Origin: Pseudomonadota bacterium
GTDB taxonomy: Bacteria; Pseudomonadota; Alphaproteobacteria; Rhizobiales; Hyphomicrobiaceae
Length of the DNA stretch: 64,000 bases
Direction of reading: 5' to 3'
NCBI GenBank assembly: GCA_023423275.1
Contig: JAFAFW010000066.1
Location: 1 to 64,000 of the forward strand
Part shown: piece by piece, positions 53,462-62,249 of the stretch
Layout: each line of letters begins with the position of its first letter
Numbering within the stretch: position 1 is the first letter of the stretch
Notes under the pieces: model-generated
Database searches by the model: none
The model's input: only the letters and a program-made list of their open reading frames with translations
Told to the model about the DNA's origin: nothing
Program-made: the position numbers and the translations under genes

Positions 53462-54216
53462 TGAGAGCCGTGGGGAGGTGTCTGGCGCCGGTGTTGACCG
53501 CCGTTTGCATGGTTTCGATTTGCATGGTTTCGATGGCGGTCGCCAACAGCAAAGATCCACGGGTGCCCGCAGACCGCGAGACAGGCGGCATCCCCGTTGC
53601 GATCATCTGCACCGGCGTGAACTACACCCTTCCTGAAATTGCCAAGCGCCTGGCGCGTGACGGAGAGGGCGAAATCATCGGCTGGGATTTCGCCGATGGT
53701 GATCATCGGCCCTTCGACACGGCAAGTGGACGCGCGCCCGTCGAGCACGGCGGAGACGGGACGGCGCTGGGTAGTCTGCTGCTGGCCCAGTCGCCGGACC
53801 TGCGGTTGTCGCCGGTGCGCTTCGATCCGCAGAGCCCAGCTTCGCTGGGGCGTGCCTTGGCCTTTGCCGGCCAGACGCACACCCGTGTCGTTTTGCTGGC
53901 CGTCAGCAGCGCGCGGCGTGAGGATTGGGACCTCTTCAAGCGCGCGGCTGAACATTTCCAGCATCTGTTGATCGTCGTGCCCGAGGCCCGCGGAGAAGCG
54001 ACCGCATTTCCTGCTTCGCTTGGTTTGGACAACGTCATGGTCGTGCCGTCCAAGGATGTGCAGGCGGTTTCGGCGGTGGGGTTCGAGGGATCGCCTGTGA
54101 CGATCGCCCCGGAGATCGCCGCGGCGGTCCGCGTGGCAGCCAAAGCGGCAACCGAGGCCGCGCGCGATCCGAACCTGGACGGAGCGGCTTTGCGGAAGCT
54201 GCTTCAGGCCGAATGA
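53452..54216 (+). CDS. Exported pseudo-subtilase-like protein, catalytically incomplete
   Basis: The 254-aa protein begins with a signal peptide (MSLMRAVGRCLAPVLTAV to MAVA). The next part resembles a subtilase fold: IICTGVNYTLPEIA stands where subtilases have the Asp motif (DTGVDYTHPDLA), with Cys replacing the catalytic Asp. HGGDGTALGSLLLAQ aligns with the His motif HGTHVAGIIAA. No GTSMAAP-like Ser motif is visible. The GTG start has GGAG 7 nt upstream and overlaps mobB by 10 nt. I infer a non-proteolytic binding role; the fold assignment is mine from the pattern of motifs. Confidence 0.55.
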   Translation: MSLMRAVGRCLAPVLTAVCMVSICMVSMAVANSKDPRVPADRETGGIPVAIICTGVNYTLPEIAKRLARDGEGEIIGWDFADGDHRPFDTASGRAPVEHGGDGTALGSLLLAQSPDLRLSPVRFDPQSPASLGRALAFAGQTHTRVVLLAVSSARREDWDLFKRAAEHFQHLLIVVPEARGEATAFPASLGLDNVMVVPSKDVQAVSAVGFEGSPVTIAPEIAAAVRVAAKAATEAARDPNLDGAALRKLLQAE

Positions 54217-54225
54217 AGGCGTTGG

Positions 54226-54711
54226 CTAACCGACAGCCTCTATCATCGTTTCCAGGGCCTTGGCCGCAAAGGCACGCATATTCGCCTGCCGGTCCGCGTG
54301 ACCCGTGCGCAGTGTCAGCACCCGTTCGACAGGACCACTCACGGCGATGCACGTGAGTCCGGCTGGATCGCCATAACGGTTGCCGGTCGGGCCGGCGGCG
54401 CCGGTTTCGGCGAGACCCCACGTGGCTCCATGGCGCTCGCGCACGGTACGCGCCAGGAGAGCCGCATACGGCTCGCTCGACGATCTGAGGCCGAGGCGTG
54501 TCATGTCGGCGACGGAAATTCCGAGCAGGCTTTCTCTGGCGGCAGCCGTGTAGGGAACAGCGCCGCCGAGGAAATAAGCGGAGGCACCCGGCTGGGCGAG
54601 CAACGCGGCGCTGATCAATCCACCCGCGGAGGATTCGGAGACTGCGAGCGTGTGCTTTCGCGCTCGGAGCCGCTCAGCAAGATCATCCACGAGCGGCAAG
54701 AGAAGATCCAT
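54226..54711 (-). CDS. CinA-family nicotinamide-nucleotide amidase (C-terminal domain type)
   Basis: The 161-aa protein is the stand-alone CinA/PncC domain: TLAVSESSAGGLISAALLAQPGAS, GAVPYTAAARESLLG, and TGAAGPTGNRYGDPAGL. The family deamidates NMN in pyridine nucleotide recycling. I chose ATG 54711 (MDLLLPLVDDLAERLRARKH), which gives the typical length of about 160 aa; the longer frame overlaps the haloacid dehalogenase 3' end. It is convergent with the pseudo-subtilase gene. Confidence 0.87.
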   Translation of the reverse strand: MDLLLPLVDDLAERLRARKHTLAVSESSAGGLISAALLAQPGASAYFLGGAVPYTAAARESLLGISVADMTRLGLRSSSEPYAALLARTVRERHGATWGLAETGAAGPTGNRYGDPAGLTCIAVSGPVERVLTLRTGHADRQANMRAFAAKALETMIEAVG

Positions 54712-54745
54712 GGCGATGTACCCCGGGGGTGAGTGACGGGCTGGC

Positions 54746-55462
54746 CTATGCTTCGGCCCGATGCGCATCGGCCATCTCACCCATGCTCGTGAAGCGGAAG
54801 TCATAACGGGGCATGAGCGCGGGCGTCATGGTCGCGCCGAAGCCGCCGGCGGTATGACGCCTGTGAATCCAGCAAGAGGCCAATCCGAACTGGTTCGCGG
54901 GCACATGATCGTGGAACAAGCTCTCCGCCGTATGCAGGATATCGCCTTTCTCCACCTTCAGAGTTGCCAGCTTGCTCAGCATATACTCGAAATTGCGCGG
55001 CGACGGCTTGTACGATCCGACGTCCTCTGCCGTGTAGATGGCGTCGAATTCGATTTTCAGGCGATCATTACTGTGGCTGAAGCTTTCGTTGTCGATATTC
55101 GACAGAATGACGAGCTTGTAATGCTGTTTCAGATACTGGAGCGCATCGACCGTATCCGGGAATGCGGGCCAGTCGCGGATCGAATTTCCGTAAGCTTTGC
55201 ACTCCCGGATGGGCGCCGATACACCCCATTCCTCAGCCAGACGCTTGTAAATGACCGCGAGCAGGTCGCCATAGCGCATTCCGGGGGTGGTGATCTGCTG
55301 CGACGATTCGTGACGAGCATGAGCCTCGAGAATTTCGTCGCGCGAGAGGGAGCGGCCAACCCGACTGGTCAATGGCTCCAAGGCCTTGATCATGCCGCTC
55401 TCCCAGTCGATCAATGTTCCATAACAGTCGAAAGTGAGCACTTTGAAATCGTGGAGTTTCAT
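54746..55462 (-). CDS. Haloacid dehalogenase type II-like HAD hydrolase
   Basis: The 238-aa protein starts [19 protein letters not shown], with the nucleophile Asp in FDCYGTLID, the mark of L-2-haloacid dehalogenases (type II). [12 protein letters not shown] and [16 protein letters not shown] carry motifs II and III, and [18 protein letters not shown] motif IV. Natural substrate is unknown. I chose ATG 55462, which removes an unconserved leader. It is upstream of the CinA gene by 34 nt on the same strand and divergent from rpmJ. Confidence 0.86.
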   Translation of the reverse strand: MKLHDFKVLTFDCYGTLIDWESGMIKALEPLTSRVGRSLSRDEILEAHARHESSQQITTPGMRYGDLLAVIYKRLAEEWGVSAPIRECKAYGNSIRDWPAFPDTVDALQYLKQHYKLVILSNIDNESFSHSNDRLKIEFDAIYTAEDVGSYKPSPRNFEYMLSKLATLKVEKGDILHTAESLFHDHVPANQFGLASCWIHRRHTAGGFGATMTPALMPRYDFRFTSMGEMADAHRAEA

Positions 55463-55707
55463 AGAGGCGCCCCGAAATAAAAATGTATGGGCTACCTTAT
55501 GATGGAGACACAGTGTCCCATGCAAGCGTTAGCGTAGGCGATGCCTGAAGTGTGAGCGGTTGCTCGATCCGCGCTTGACCTACAGGCCTGTTTTGTGATT
55601 TTTCTCCATCGAAGTTTCCAGGCGGGGTTTATTCCCTGCCAGACGGTCTATTCCTGATCGAACAGAGGACCCCGCGTGGCCATCGGCCCGAGGGCCACGG
55701 ACGTGCC

Positions 55708-55833
55708 ATGAAAGTCAAGAATTCATTGAAGTCTCTGCGTGCGCGCCATCGCGACAACCGTCTGGTTCGGCGTAAGGGCCGCGTCTACGTGATCAACAAG
55801 ACGCAGCGCCGGTTCAAGGCGCGCCAGGGCTGA
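55708..55833 (+). CDS. rpmJ: 50S ribosomal protein L36
   Basis: A 41-aa protein: [18 protein letters not shown], then [22 protein letters not shown]. This is the long alphaproteobacterial L36 type without the four zinc-ligand cysteines of the short type. It is solitary, as usual in this class, and too short for many gene finders. A CTTGAC-like -35 at 55574 is visible upstream, but the matching -10 is weak. The 245-bp divergent spacer to the dehalogenase gene holds nothing else I can support. Confidence 0.96.
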   Translation: MKVKNSLKSLRARHRDNRLVRRKGRVYVINKTQRRFKARQG

Positions 55834-55908
55834 TTTCAGCTGTCAAATTCTATGTGATTTGCCTTCGCCAAGCTTTGACGCCTGCGCGAAGTGCCTTATG
55901 TTGACCGG

Positions 55909-56628
55909 ATGTGCAACTTGATCGCCGTCCGGTCGGCAGGTGCTGGGATTGCGCTTGCCGCCTTCGCTCTCCTCAATGTTCTGCCAGTCTCGGCTCAAGG
56001 GACTGGCGCGACTCCTCCGGCGCCGACGCGGCCCGATGCTGCGCCTAAGGCGGACGTCACGCCTCAGACACCAGATGGCGCCGTGGAGGATGAGGCCAAG
56101 GCGACGCCGAAAATCGCCGAGACCATCCCCGACAGCGCCATCGAGCGCGCCAAGATGCTCGACAATTTCTATGCCCTTCTGGCGACGGCCCAGGATGAGC
56201 GCACGGCCGAGCAGACGGCAAGTGCCATCGCGCGGCTGTGGGCCGTCTCAGGCAGCGATACGGTTACGGTTTTGATGGCTCGTGCGATCAAGGCGGTGAA
56301 GGACAAGGACAACGCTCTGGCGTTGCGTCTCCTGGATGCCGTCGTCGATCAAGCGCCCGATTACGCCGAAGGCTGGAGCCAGCGGGCGCACCTCCTGTTT
56401 CTGGACAATCAGGTCCAGCGTGCCGTCGGTGATCTGCGTCGTGCTCTGGCGCTCGACCCCAACCACTTTCGCGCTCTGACGGCCCTTGGGCATATTCTGC
56501 GCGAGGTGGGACAGAAAAAGGGTGCGCTCACGGCCTACCGGAAACTGCTGGAAGTCCATCCCTACGCCGACGGCGCCCGAAAAGCCGTCAATGATCTCCA
56601 ACGCGAAGTTGGCGGTCAGGGTATTTGA
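55909..56628 (+). CDS. Exported TPR protein
   Basis: The 239-aa protein has a signal peptide (AVRSAGAGIALAAFALLNVLP), a Pro/Ala/Asp-rich linker (about 25-65), then helical repeats. The last 110 residues include KDKDNALALRLLDAVVDQAP and three TPR units such as AEGWSQRAHLLFLDNQVQRA, HFRALTALGHILREVGQKKG. TPR proteins hold partners together; the partner is unknown. ATG 55909 was chosen; GTG 55891 adds six residues. It follows rpmJ by 75 nt. Confidence 0.82.
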   Translation: MCNLIAVRSAGAGIALAAFALLNVLPVSAQGTGATPPAPTRPDAAPKADVTPQTPDGAVEDEAKATPKIAETIPDSAIERAKMLDNFYALLATAQDERTAEQTASAIARLWAVSGSDTVTVLMARAIKAVKDKDNALALRLLDAVVDQAPDYAEGWSQRAHLLFLDNQVQRAVGDLRRALALDPNHFRALTALGHILREVGQKKGALTAYRKLLEVHPYADGARKAVNDLQREVGGQGI

Positions 56629-56719
56629 GAGGTGTGCCTGGCGTTCTGAGCCGGCCCTCAAGGCTGAAATGTCGGATCCGCAGTTGCAAGAACGGCCAGA
56701 GCACAGACTGCCGGAAAAA

Positions 56720-56765
56720 TTAACCTCGGGTTAATGCGACGCTGGCCTACTTGCGCCGTATATAC
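56720..56765 (+). promoter_or_regulatory. Candidate mazEF promoter and operator region
   Basis: TTAACC (56720-56725) and GGTTAA (56729-56734) form a perfect dyad with a 3-nt centre. GTATATAC (56758-56765) is a second palindrome overlapping a TATACT -10-like box at 56761-56766. Both lie within 110 bp of the mazE start and fit autoregulation by an AbrB-fold antitoxin. No -35 consensus is clear. Confidence 0.4.
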
Positions 56766-56829
56766 TATGTATCAACATGCGTGCGAGAGTAGGGTCCTTC
56801 GCAGGGGACAAACAGAGTTGGAGAGCACC

Positions 56830-57078
56830 ATGCAGGCCACCATCAGCAAGTGGGGCAATAGCCTAGCGCTGCGTTTGCCGAAGCATCTTGCGGATCAGGT
56901 GCGTCTCGTCGAAGGGGCGACAGTAGAACTGGAAATCGCAGATGGCTCATTGAAAGTCACACCGGCCAGAAAGCGTTTCAAATTGGCGGACCTGCTCGAG
57001 GGCGAGACGCGCAAAACAGACGATAATGTGACTTCCGAGTTCGATTGGGGCAAGCCTAAAGGAGACGAGGCTTGGTAA
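56830..57078 (+). CDS. mazE: MazE-like AbrB-fold antitoxin
   Basis: The 82-aa protein begins MQATISKWGNSLALRLPK, the SpoVT/AbrB swapped-hairpin DNA-binding fold of MazE antitoxins. The C-terminal half (LADLLEGETRKTDDNVTSEF) is the acidic, toxin-binding tail. GGAG lies six bases before the ATG. It overlaps the mazF start. The tail would occupy the toxin groove; the N-terminal fold would bind the operator at 56720-56765. Confidence 0.9.
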   Translation: MQATISKWGNSLALRLPKHLADQVRLVEGATVELEIADGSLKVTPARKRFKLADLLEGETRKTDDNVTSEFDWGKPKGDEAW

Positions 57079-57428
57079 GAGACGTTGTCTACCAGCCGGA
57101 TCGCAGCGATTTCATATATGCTGATTTTGATCCGCAGGCGGGCACAGAGCAGGCTGGTCGACGGCCTGCTCTCGTCTTGTCCCATCGTAATTTCAATATT
57201 GCGACAGGTCTCGCCGTTGTGTGTCCGTTGACGAATACGCAGACGGCTAGCAGGTTTGAAGTTCCTGTGCCCCGCGGGACGAGGCTGACCGGGGTCGTTC
57301 TTTCCCATCAATTCCGGACAATTGACTGGATTGCTCGGAACGCTGCTTTTCACAGCAAAGCGAATGAAGAACTCATGTACGAGGTTCTTGGTCGCATTGA
57401 AGCAATACTCAGCATGGAGCTTCTGTGA
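57072..57428 (+). CDS. mazF: MazF/PemK-family mRNA interferase toxin
   Basis: The 118-aa ribonuclease cuts mRNA in stressed cells. It shows YQPDRSDFIYADFDPQAGTEQAGRRPALVLS with the conserved QAG..RPAL strand, VCPLTNTQ, and VLSHQFRTIDW. It uses a TTG start at 57072 with GGAG 7 nt upstream, overlapping mazE by 7 nt; the rare start may keep toxin below antitoxin. It is convergent with pyk (63 nt apart). The cleavage site cannot be read from sequence. Confidence 0.9.
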   Translation: MVRDVVYQPDRSDFIYADFDPQAGTEQAGRRPALVLSHRNFNIATGLAVVCPLTNTQTASRFEVPVPRGTRLTGVVLSHQFRTIDWIARNAAFHSKANEELMYEVLGRIEAILSMELL

Positions 57429-57491
57429 ATAGCTCGCAGAGTTTCAACAAGACCTTCAATCTTGCGATCGAGTTGGTTCGTACGGCTAAAA

Positions 57492-58937
57492 TCAGCGCCC
57501 CTCGGCAACCGGAGCGCCGTTCTCGTCGAGGAAGGCCATGCGCACCATATTGGTGGTGCCGGGGGACCCCAGCGGGACACCGGCCGAGATGATGATGCCT
57601 TCGCCCGCCGCTGCGAACTGCTCCTCGAAGGCGATGTGGCAGGCCTTGCGCACCATATCGGCGAGGTTTTCCGGATCGCCCGTCAACACGGAGTGAATGC
57701 CCCAGACGACGGCGAGCTTGCGGCCCGTCGCCAGCACGGGCGTTAGTCCGATGACCGGCAGCCCGGGGCGCTCGCGGGCGACGCGCAGGGCCGTTGATCC
57801 TGTCGCCGTATAGCAGATGATGGCCGCGAGCTTCACCGTGCTGGCGATCTTGTGGACGGCGGCCGCAACTGCGTCCGCACCCGTTGCCTGCGGCACGGTC
57901 TGTGTCGCGTGCACCAGCGCGTCGTAACTGGGATCCTTCTCGGCCTCGATGGCGATGCGGTCCATCATGCTGACGGCTTCGAGCGGGAACTGGCCCGCTG
58001 CAGACTCGGCCGACAGCATGATCGCATCGGCGCCGTCGAACACGGCGGTAGCGACGTCGGAGACCTCGGCGCGCGTCGGCACCGGCGAGGAAATCATGCT
58101 TTCCAGCATTTGCGTCGCGACGACGACCGGCTTGCCGGCAGCGCGCGCCTTGCGCGTGATCTCCTTTTGCAGCCCGGGCACGCGTTCGACCGGCATTTCG
58201 ACGCCGAGATCGCCGCGCGCCACCATGAAGCCGTCGCCTGCTGCAATAATCGCGTCGAGATCGGCAATGGCCGACGGCTTTTCAATTTTCGCCATGATGG
58301 CCGCGCCCTGGCCGATCAGCCGGCGCGCGAGAACCAGATCCTCGCCGCGCTGAACGAACGACAGTGCAATCCAATCGACGCCGAGCCTGAGAGCATAGTC
58401 GAGATCGGCGCGATCCTTTTCGGTGATCGGATTGATCGGCAGGATGCTGTCGGGCATCGCCACGCCCTTGCGGCTGGCCAGCCCGCCACCGACCACGACT
58501 TCCGCGGTGATCTCGCGCACGCTGCGGTCGACGACGCGCATGCGCAGTTTTCCATCATCGAGCAGCAGTGTGTGCCCGGGCTCGACCGCCTCGAAGATCT
58601 GGGCATGCGGCAGAAACACCCGCTCCGCCGAGCCCGGCTCCTCCTTGCGGTCGAAGCGGAACAGCGAACCTTCGTTGATGAAGGCCCGTCCGCCGGCGAT
58701 CTCGCCGATCCGGAATTTCGGCCCCTGCAGGTCGCACAGAATGCCGATCGGGCGCTTGAACTTCAACTCGGCGTTGCGCACGGTCGCGTGCAGCTTGCGG
58801 GCCGTGTCGTGCGAGGTGTGACTCATGTTGATGCGGAAAACGTCGACACCCGCCTCGAACAAGCGTTCGAGCATTTCCGGCTCTGACGATGCCGGGCCAA
58901 GCGTGGCTACGATCTTGACCCTACGCTTCCGCCTCAT
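57492..58937 (-). CDS. pyk: Pyruvate kinase
   Basis: The 481-aa enzyme makes pyruvate and ATP from PEP and ADP. Motifs are IVATLGPASSEPEMLERLF, FRINMSHTSHDTARKLH, MAKIEKPSAIADLD and GFMVARGDLGVEMPVERVP, plus the K+/Mg2+ TQMLESMISSP. I chose ATG 58937 with GAAGG upstream; it overlaps the DUF1036 stop by 4 nt (ATGA). The pair DUF1036-pyk is a gene order I have seen in many Rhizobiales. The longer frame adds an unconserved leader. Confidence 0.96.
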   Translation of the reverse strand: MRRKRRVKIVATLGPASSEPEMLERLFEAGVDVFRINMSHTSHDTARKLHATVRNAELKFKRPIGILCDLQGPKFRIGEIAGGRAFINEGSLFRFDRKEEPGSAERVFLPHAQIFEAVEPGHTLLLDDGKLRMRVVDRSVREITAEVVVGGGLASRKGVAMPDSILPINPITEKDRADLDYALRLGVDWIALSFVQRGEDLVLARRLIGQGAAIMAKIEKPSAIADLDAIIAAGDGFMVARGDLGVEMPVERVPGLQKEITRKARAAGKPVVVATQMLESMISSPVPTRAEVSDVATAVFDGADAIMLSAESAAGQFPLEAVSMMDRIAIEAEKDPSYDALVHATQTVPQATGADAVAAAVHKIASTVKLAAIICYTATGSTALRVARERPGLPVIGLTPVLATGRKLAVVWGIHSVLTGDPENLADMVRKACHIAFEEQFAAAGEGIIISAGVPLGSPGTTNMVRMAFLDENGAPVAEGR

Positions 58938-59413
58938 TGTGCCTTCGCTCCCGCTTCTTCCGGATCCGTGAGGCGGATCGTCCAATCCTTGGCCTCGCCC
59001 GTGTCCACTTCGAAGAAGCCCGTACGCCGATATCCCCGCCGCTGGCAATCCCTAACATCGCGGATCGCAAAAGACTTGTCCTGCGTGCACATGAAGTTCG
59101 TGCCCGCCCACTCGCCTCCGCGGTCGTAATCGACAGCATAGACGTAAATGAACCGGCTCGGCACTGCGCCTTTGAGAAGCGTCTCACAGGTCTGGGAGGC
59201 AATATTCCACCACCCTTCGGTCGCCCAGCCTTTCGGATCCTGATAGCCGATCGCAACGCCGACACGGCTCGCCGACGTGTTGCACATCTTCAGGTCGGCG
59301 AGCGCTGTCGCGCCGCCTGTGCACACGAACAGACACGCGGCGAGTGCGCGCACCCACACGGCCATCGGACGGGAAAGTTTCGGATAGATGCTGCTCACGG
59401 TGTGTTGGGTCAT
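58934..59413 (-). CDS. Exported DUF1036 protein
   Basis: The 159-aa protein has a signal peptide (AVWVRALAACLFVCTGGATALA, cut before DLKMCN) and the DUF1036 domain: MCNTSASRVGVAIGYQD, TEGWWNIASQTCETL, YVYAVDYDRGGEWAG and DVRDCQRRGYRRTGFFEVDTG, with several conserved Cys pairs. Function unknown. It is coupled to pyk by a 4-nt overlap; the reason for that coupling is unknown. Confidence 0.87.
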   Translation of the reverse strand: MTQHTVSSIYPKLSRPMAVWVRALAACLFVCTGGATALADLKMCNTSASRVGVAIGYQDPKGWATEGWWNIASQTCETLLKGAVPSRFIYVYAVDYDRGGEWAGTNFMCTQDKSFAIRDVRDCQRRGYRRTGFFEVDTGEAKDWTIRLTDPEEAGAKAQ

Positions 59414-59461
59414 GCCGGAAGTGCAACCGACCTGTTTCGTGCGGCCGAAAACCGGCCGGAT

Positions 59462-60769
59462 TCAAGGGTCGATCAGGATAGCGCGGAAGTCATTCACATT
59501 GGTTTGGGTCGGGCCGCATTGAACGAGGTCGTTCAGTCGACTGAAGTAATTGGTGGAGTCGTTGTTGGCCAGGAACGTGGCGGCTTTGAGATCGAGGGCC
59601 GATGCTCGCGAAAGTGTGTCGGGAAAGACCATCGCGCCTGCCGGATCGTCCGCATTTCCGCCGCCACCGTCCGCGCCATCGGTGTCGGCGGCGAGCGCCG
59701 AGATACCGGGGGCGCCGTCGAGCCCGATGGCGAGGCCGAGTGCGTATTCCTGGTTCGGGCCGCCGGCGCCGTTGCCGCGCACCGTCACGGTGAATTCACC
59801 ACCGGAAAGCAGTGCTGTTCGCTCTCCGCCTGCCAGCGCTTGCTTCGCGAGATCGGCGTGCGCCCGGCCGACGTCGCGTGCTTCGCCCTCAAGGGAATCA
59901 CCGAGGATTTTCACGCGATATCCGAGGGCTTGCGCCTGCTCACCCGCGGCGGCCAACGACAGGCCGGGAGCTGCGATCAGCCTGTAATCGATATGCGAGA
60001 GCGCGTCCGCGCCGGGCTTCAGTGTTTCGTTGGCAGGATCGTTCAGGGCGGCCTTGATTTCATCGGATGGCACGACGCCGAACCGAGCGAGCACCTCGCG
60101 CGCGTCGGCCAGTGTGGTCGGATCGCCGACCGTCGGTCCGGAACCGATCGTTGCCGGTTCGTCGCCCGGAACATCCGAGATCGCGAGCGTCAGCAGACGA
60201 GCCGGATGAACGGCGGCGACCAGCTTGCCACCCTTGATGCGCGACAAATGCTTGCGGACGCAGTTCATTTCGTTGATGCGCGCGCCGGATTTCAGCAGCG
60301 CCTTGGTCAGCGCCTGCTTCGCATCGAAGCTGACGCCGGCAACGGGCGCGTTCCACAGTGCCGATGCGCCGCCCGAGAGAAGGACCAGTACGATATCATT
60401 GGGCCCAGCCGTTTTGGCCAGCGTGAGCGTCCGCTCTGCGGCGGCGGCGCTGGCCGCATCAGGCACCGGATGCCCTGCTTCGATGACCTCGATCAGCTCC
60501 GTCGGCAGCACATATCCGTGACGCGTCGTCACGAATCCGCTGACACGATCCGCCTCGCCGTGCTGCTGGTAGAACTGTTCGGCGGCTACGGCCATGGCGG
60601 CCGCGGCTTTGCCGGCGCCGACAACGATGATCCGGCCTCCGGCCGGTACGCGGGGAAGATGCTGCGGCAAGCAACGGGCAGGATGGGCGCGCGCAACGGC
60701 CGTCTTATAAAGGTCCAGCAGCGTTGACCGTTGATCTGCTGTGCTGTTGCGCTGATTGGTCTCGGTCAC
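59462..60769 (-). CDS. Glycerate 2-kinase (GckA/TtuD, DUF4147 type)
   Basis: The 435-aa enzyme phosphorylates D-glycerate to 2-phosphoglycerate, feeding carbon into lower glycolysis. It shows RIIVVGAGKAAAAMAVAAEQ, TRHGYVLPTELIEVIEAGHPVPD, LVLLSGGASALW and GGEFTVTVRGNGAGGPNQEYAL with the final TDGADGGGGNADDPAGA segment. I chose GTG 60769 (VTETNQRN) because GAGG lies 7 nt upstream; the longer frame overlaps the divergent gene. It precedes DUF1036-pyk on the same strand, 48 nt apart; with pyk it links glycerate to pyruvate. Confidence 0.9.
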   Translation of the reverse strand: MTETNQRNSTADQRSTLLDLYKTAVARAHPARCLPQHLPRVPAGGRIIVVGAGKAAAAMAVAAEQFYQQHGEADRVSGFVTTRHGYVLPTELIEVIEAGHPVPDAASAAAAERTLTLAKTAGPNDIVLVLLSGGASALWNAPVAGVSFDAKQALTKALLKSGARINEMNCVRKHLSRIKGGKLVAAVHPARLLTLAISDVPGDEPATIGSGPTVGDPTTLADAREVLARFGVVPSDEIKAALNDPANETLKPGADALSHIDYRLIAAPGLSLAAAGEQAQALGYRVKILGDSLEGEARDVGRAHADLAKQALAGGERTALLSGGEFTVTVRGNGAGGPNQEYALGLAIGLDGAPGISALAADTDGADGGGGNADDPAGAMVFPDTLSRASALDLKAATFLANNDSTNYFSRLNDLVQCGPTQTNVNDFRAILIDP

Positions 60770-60888
60770 CGTGCTACCTCTGTTCCTCGTCGTCGTCCGT
60801 GGTCCCGGGCTGCGATCATCTGCGGGGATTGGCTTTGTCGCGTCAAGGTTCGATGATGCTGCCGTTGCGGGAAACGGGGCAAGGCTGG

Positions 60889-61770
60889 ATGCGGGATAAG
60901 TCGAAGAGCGTGATCGAAGCGGCAAGCGCTGAGTCCTTCACGGTGCGGCCGGGGCGCGCAGACGCTGGCCTGGTGCTGGTGTGCGATCATGCCGACAACG
61001 CATTTCCGCCTGGCTATGGGACGCTGGGACTGGAAGAAAGCCAGCTCAAGCGGCACATCGCCTACGACATCGGTGCCGCGGAAATCACGCGCCAGCTCAG
61101 CAGCATGTTGTGTGTCCCGGCGGTGCTCAGTCATTTTTCGCGCCTGCTGATCGATCCGAACCGCGGCGAGGATGATCCGACGCTGATCATGCGCTTGTCC
61201 GACGGTGCTATTGTGCCCGGCAATCGCGTTCTGACCGTGGAGGAGCGCGAAAAGCGGCTACAATTCTATTATCGGCCCTATCATCAGGCCATCGACCGGG
61301 TTCTCGATGCCTGCATCGCGACGGGCGTGCCCCCGGCAATCCTCTCCATTCACAGCTTCACAGAAAGCTGGAAGGGCTTTTCGCGGCCCTGGCACGCTGC
61401 CGTCCTGTGGGATCAGGATGGGCGTCTGCCTCGTCCGCTTCTCGATGCCCTGCACGCCGAGGGTGATCTGATCGTCGGCGATAACGAGCCTTACACCGGC
61501 CGCCTGAAGGGCGATACCATGTGGAAGCATGGCACAGAACGTCGGCTGGCCCATGCGATCATCGAGGTGCGTCAAGATCTTATCCGCGATCTCGACGGCC
61601 AAACCGCGTGGGCGAGGCGTCTGGCCAAGATCCTGCAGGCCATTGCCGGACGGCCTGATCTGCACTTCGATCTGCCAGAGTCCGCCGGTCCGCCTCCTGC
61701 AGCAGATAGCCGGAATGCCTATGTAAAAAAGCCAGACGCAACAGGAGGCCGATATGCCCGCCATCGATGA
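60889..61770 (+). CDS. N-formylglutamate amidohydrolase-family protein
   Basis: The 293-aa zinc amidohydrolase shows VLVCDHADNAFPPGYGTLGL near the N terminus with metal-binding His, DPNRGEDDPTLIMRLSDG, SIHSFTESWKG and HGTERRLAHAIIEVRQDLI. Rhizobial members next to DUF1244 and GapR are usual. ATG 60889 has AAGG 4 nt upstream; ATG 60853 is equally possible. It is divergent from the glycerate kinase gene and overlaps DUF1244 by 17 nt. Confidence 0.87.
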   Translation: MRDKSKSVIEAASAESFTVRPGRADAGLVLVCDHADNAFPPGYGTLGLEESQLKRHIAYDIGAAEITRQLSSMLCVPAVLSHFSRLLIDPNRGEDDPTLIMRLSDGAIVPGNRVLTVEEREKRLQFYYRPYHQAIDRVLDACIATGVPPAILSIHSFTESWKGFSRPWHAAVLWDQDGRLPRPLLDALHAEGDLIVGDNEPYTGRLKGDTMWKHGTERRLAHAIIEVRQDLIRDLDGQTAWARRLAKILQAIAGRPDLHFDLPESAGPPPAADSRNAYVKKPDATGGRYARHR

Positions 61771-62062
61771 AAAGACCCGGACCGAGCTCGAAGCCGCCGC
61801 TTTCCGCAGGCTCGTCGCGCATTTGCGTCAGCGAACCGATGTGCAGAATATCGATCTGATGAACCTGGCCGGATTTTGCCGTAACTGCCTCGCCAACTGG
61901 TACCAGGAGCAGGCGAATGCCGACGGCATCGAGATGAACAAGGACGAGGCCCGCGAGACCGTGTACGGCATGCCGTACAAGGATTGGCAGGCCAAGTATC
62001 AAAAGGATGCGACGCCCGAGCAGCAGGTCGCGTTCGCAAAGGCGAAGCCCCACAGCCATTAG
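61754..62062 (+). CDS. DUF1244 protein
   Basis: The 102-aa soluble protein has LEAAAFRRLVAHLRQRTDVQ and FCRNCLANWYQEQANADG with a CRNC pair, then AREVY-like ARETVYGMPYKDWQAKYQKDA. DUF1244 proteins have a solved helical fold and no assigned function. It overlaps the end of the amidohydrolase gene, so the two are cotranscribed. gapR follows after 187 nt. Confidence 0.9.
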   Translation: MPAIDEKTRTELEAAAFRRLVAHLRQRTDVQNIDLMNLAGFCRNCLANWYQEQANADGIEMNKDEARETVYGMPYKDWQAKYQKDATPEQQVAFAKAKPHSH

Positions 62063-62249
62063 GTGATGCATAGATGTATCAGTGGGTTGTGGGGATAACT
62101 CAGCGTGCGAATGCGGGCGCGCCTTGCTGACGCCATCGCAGGCCGCTAGCTTCTCTTTGGATGTGCCCGCAAGTCGAAGGCGCACGTCGAGTTGGGCGGA
62201 GTCCGGTTCTGGCGCCCTGTGTTCGTAGATCAATTGACGGGGTAGCGGG

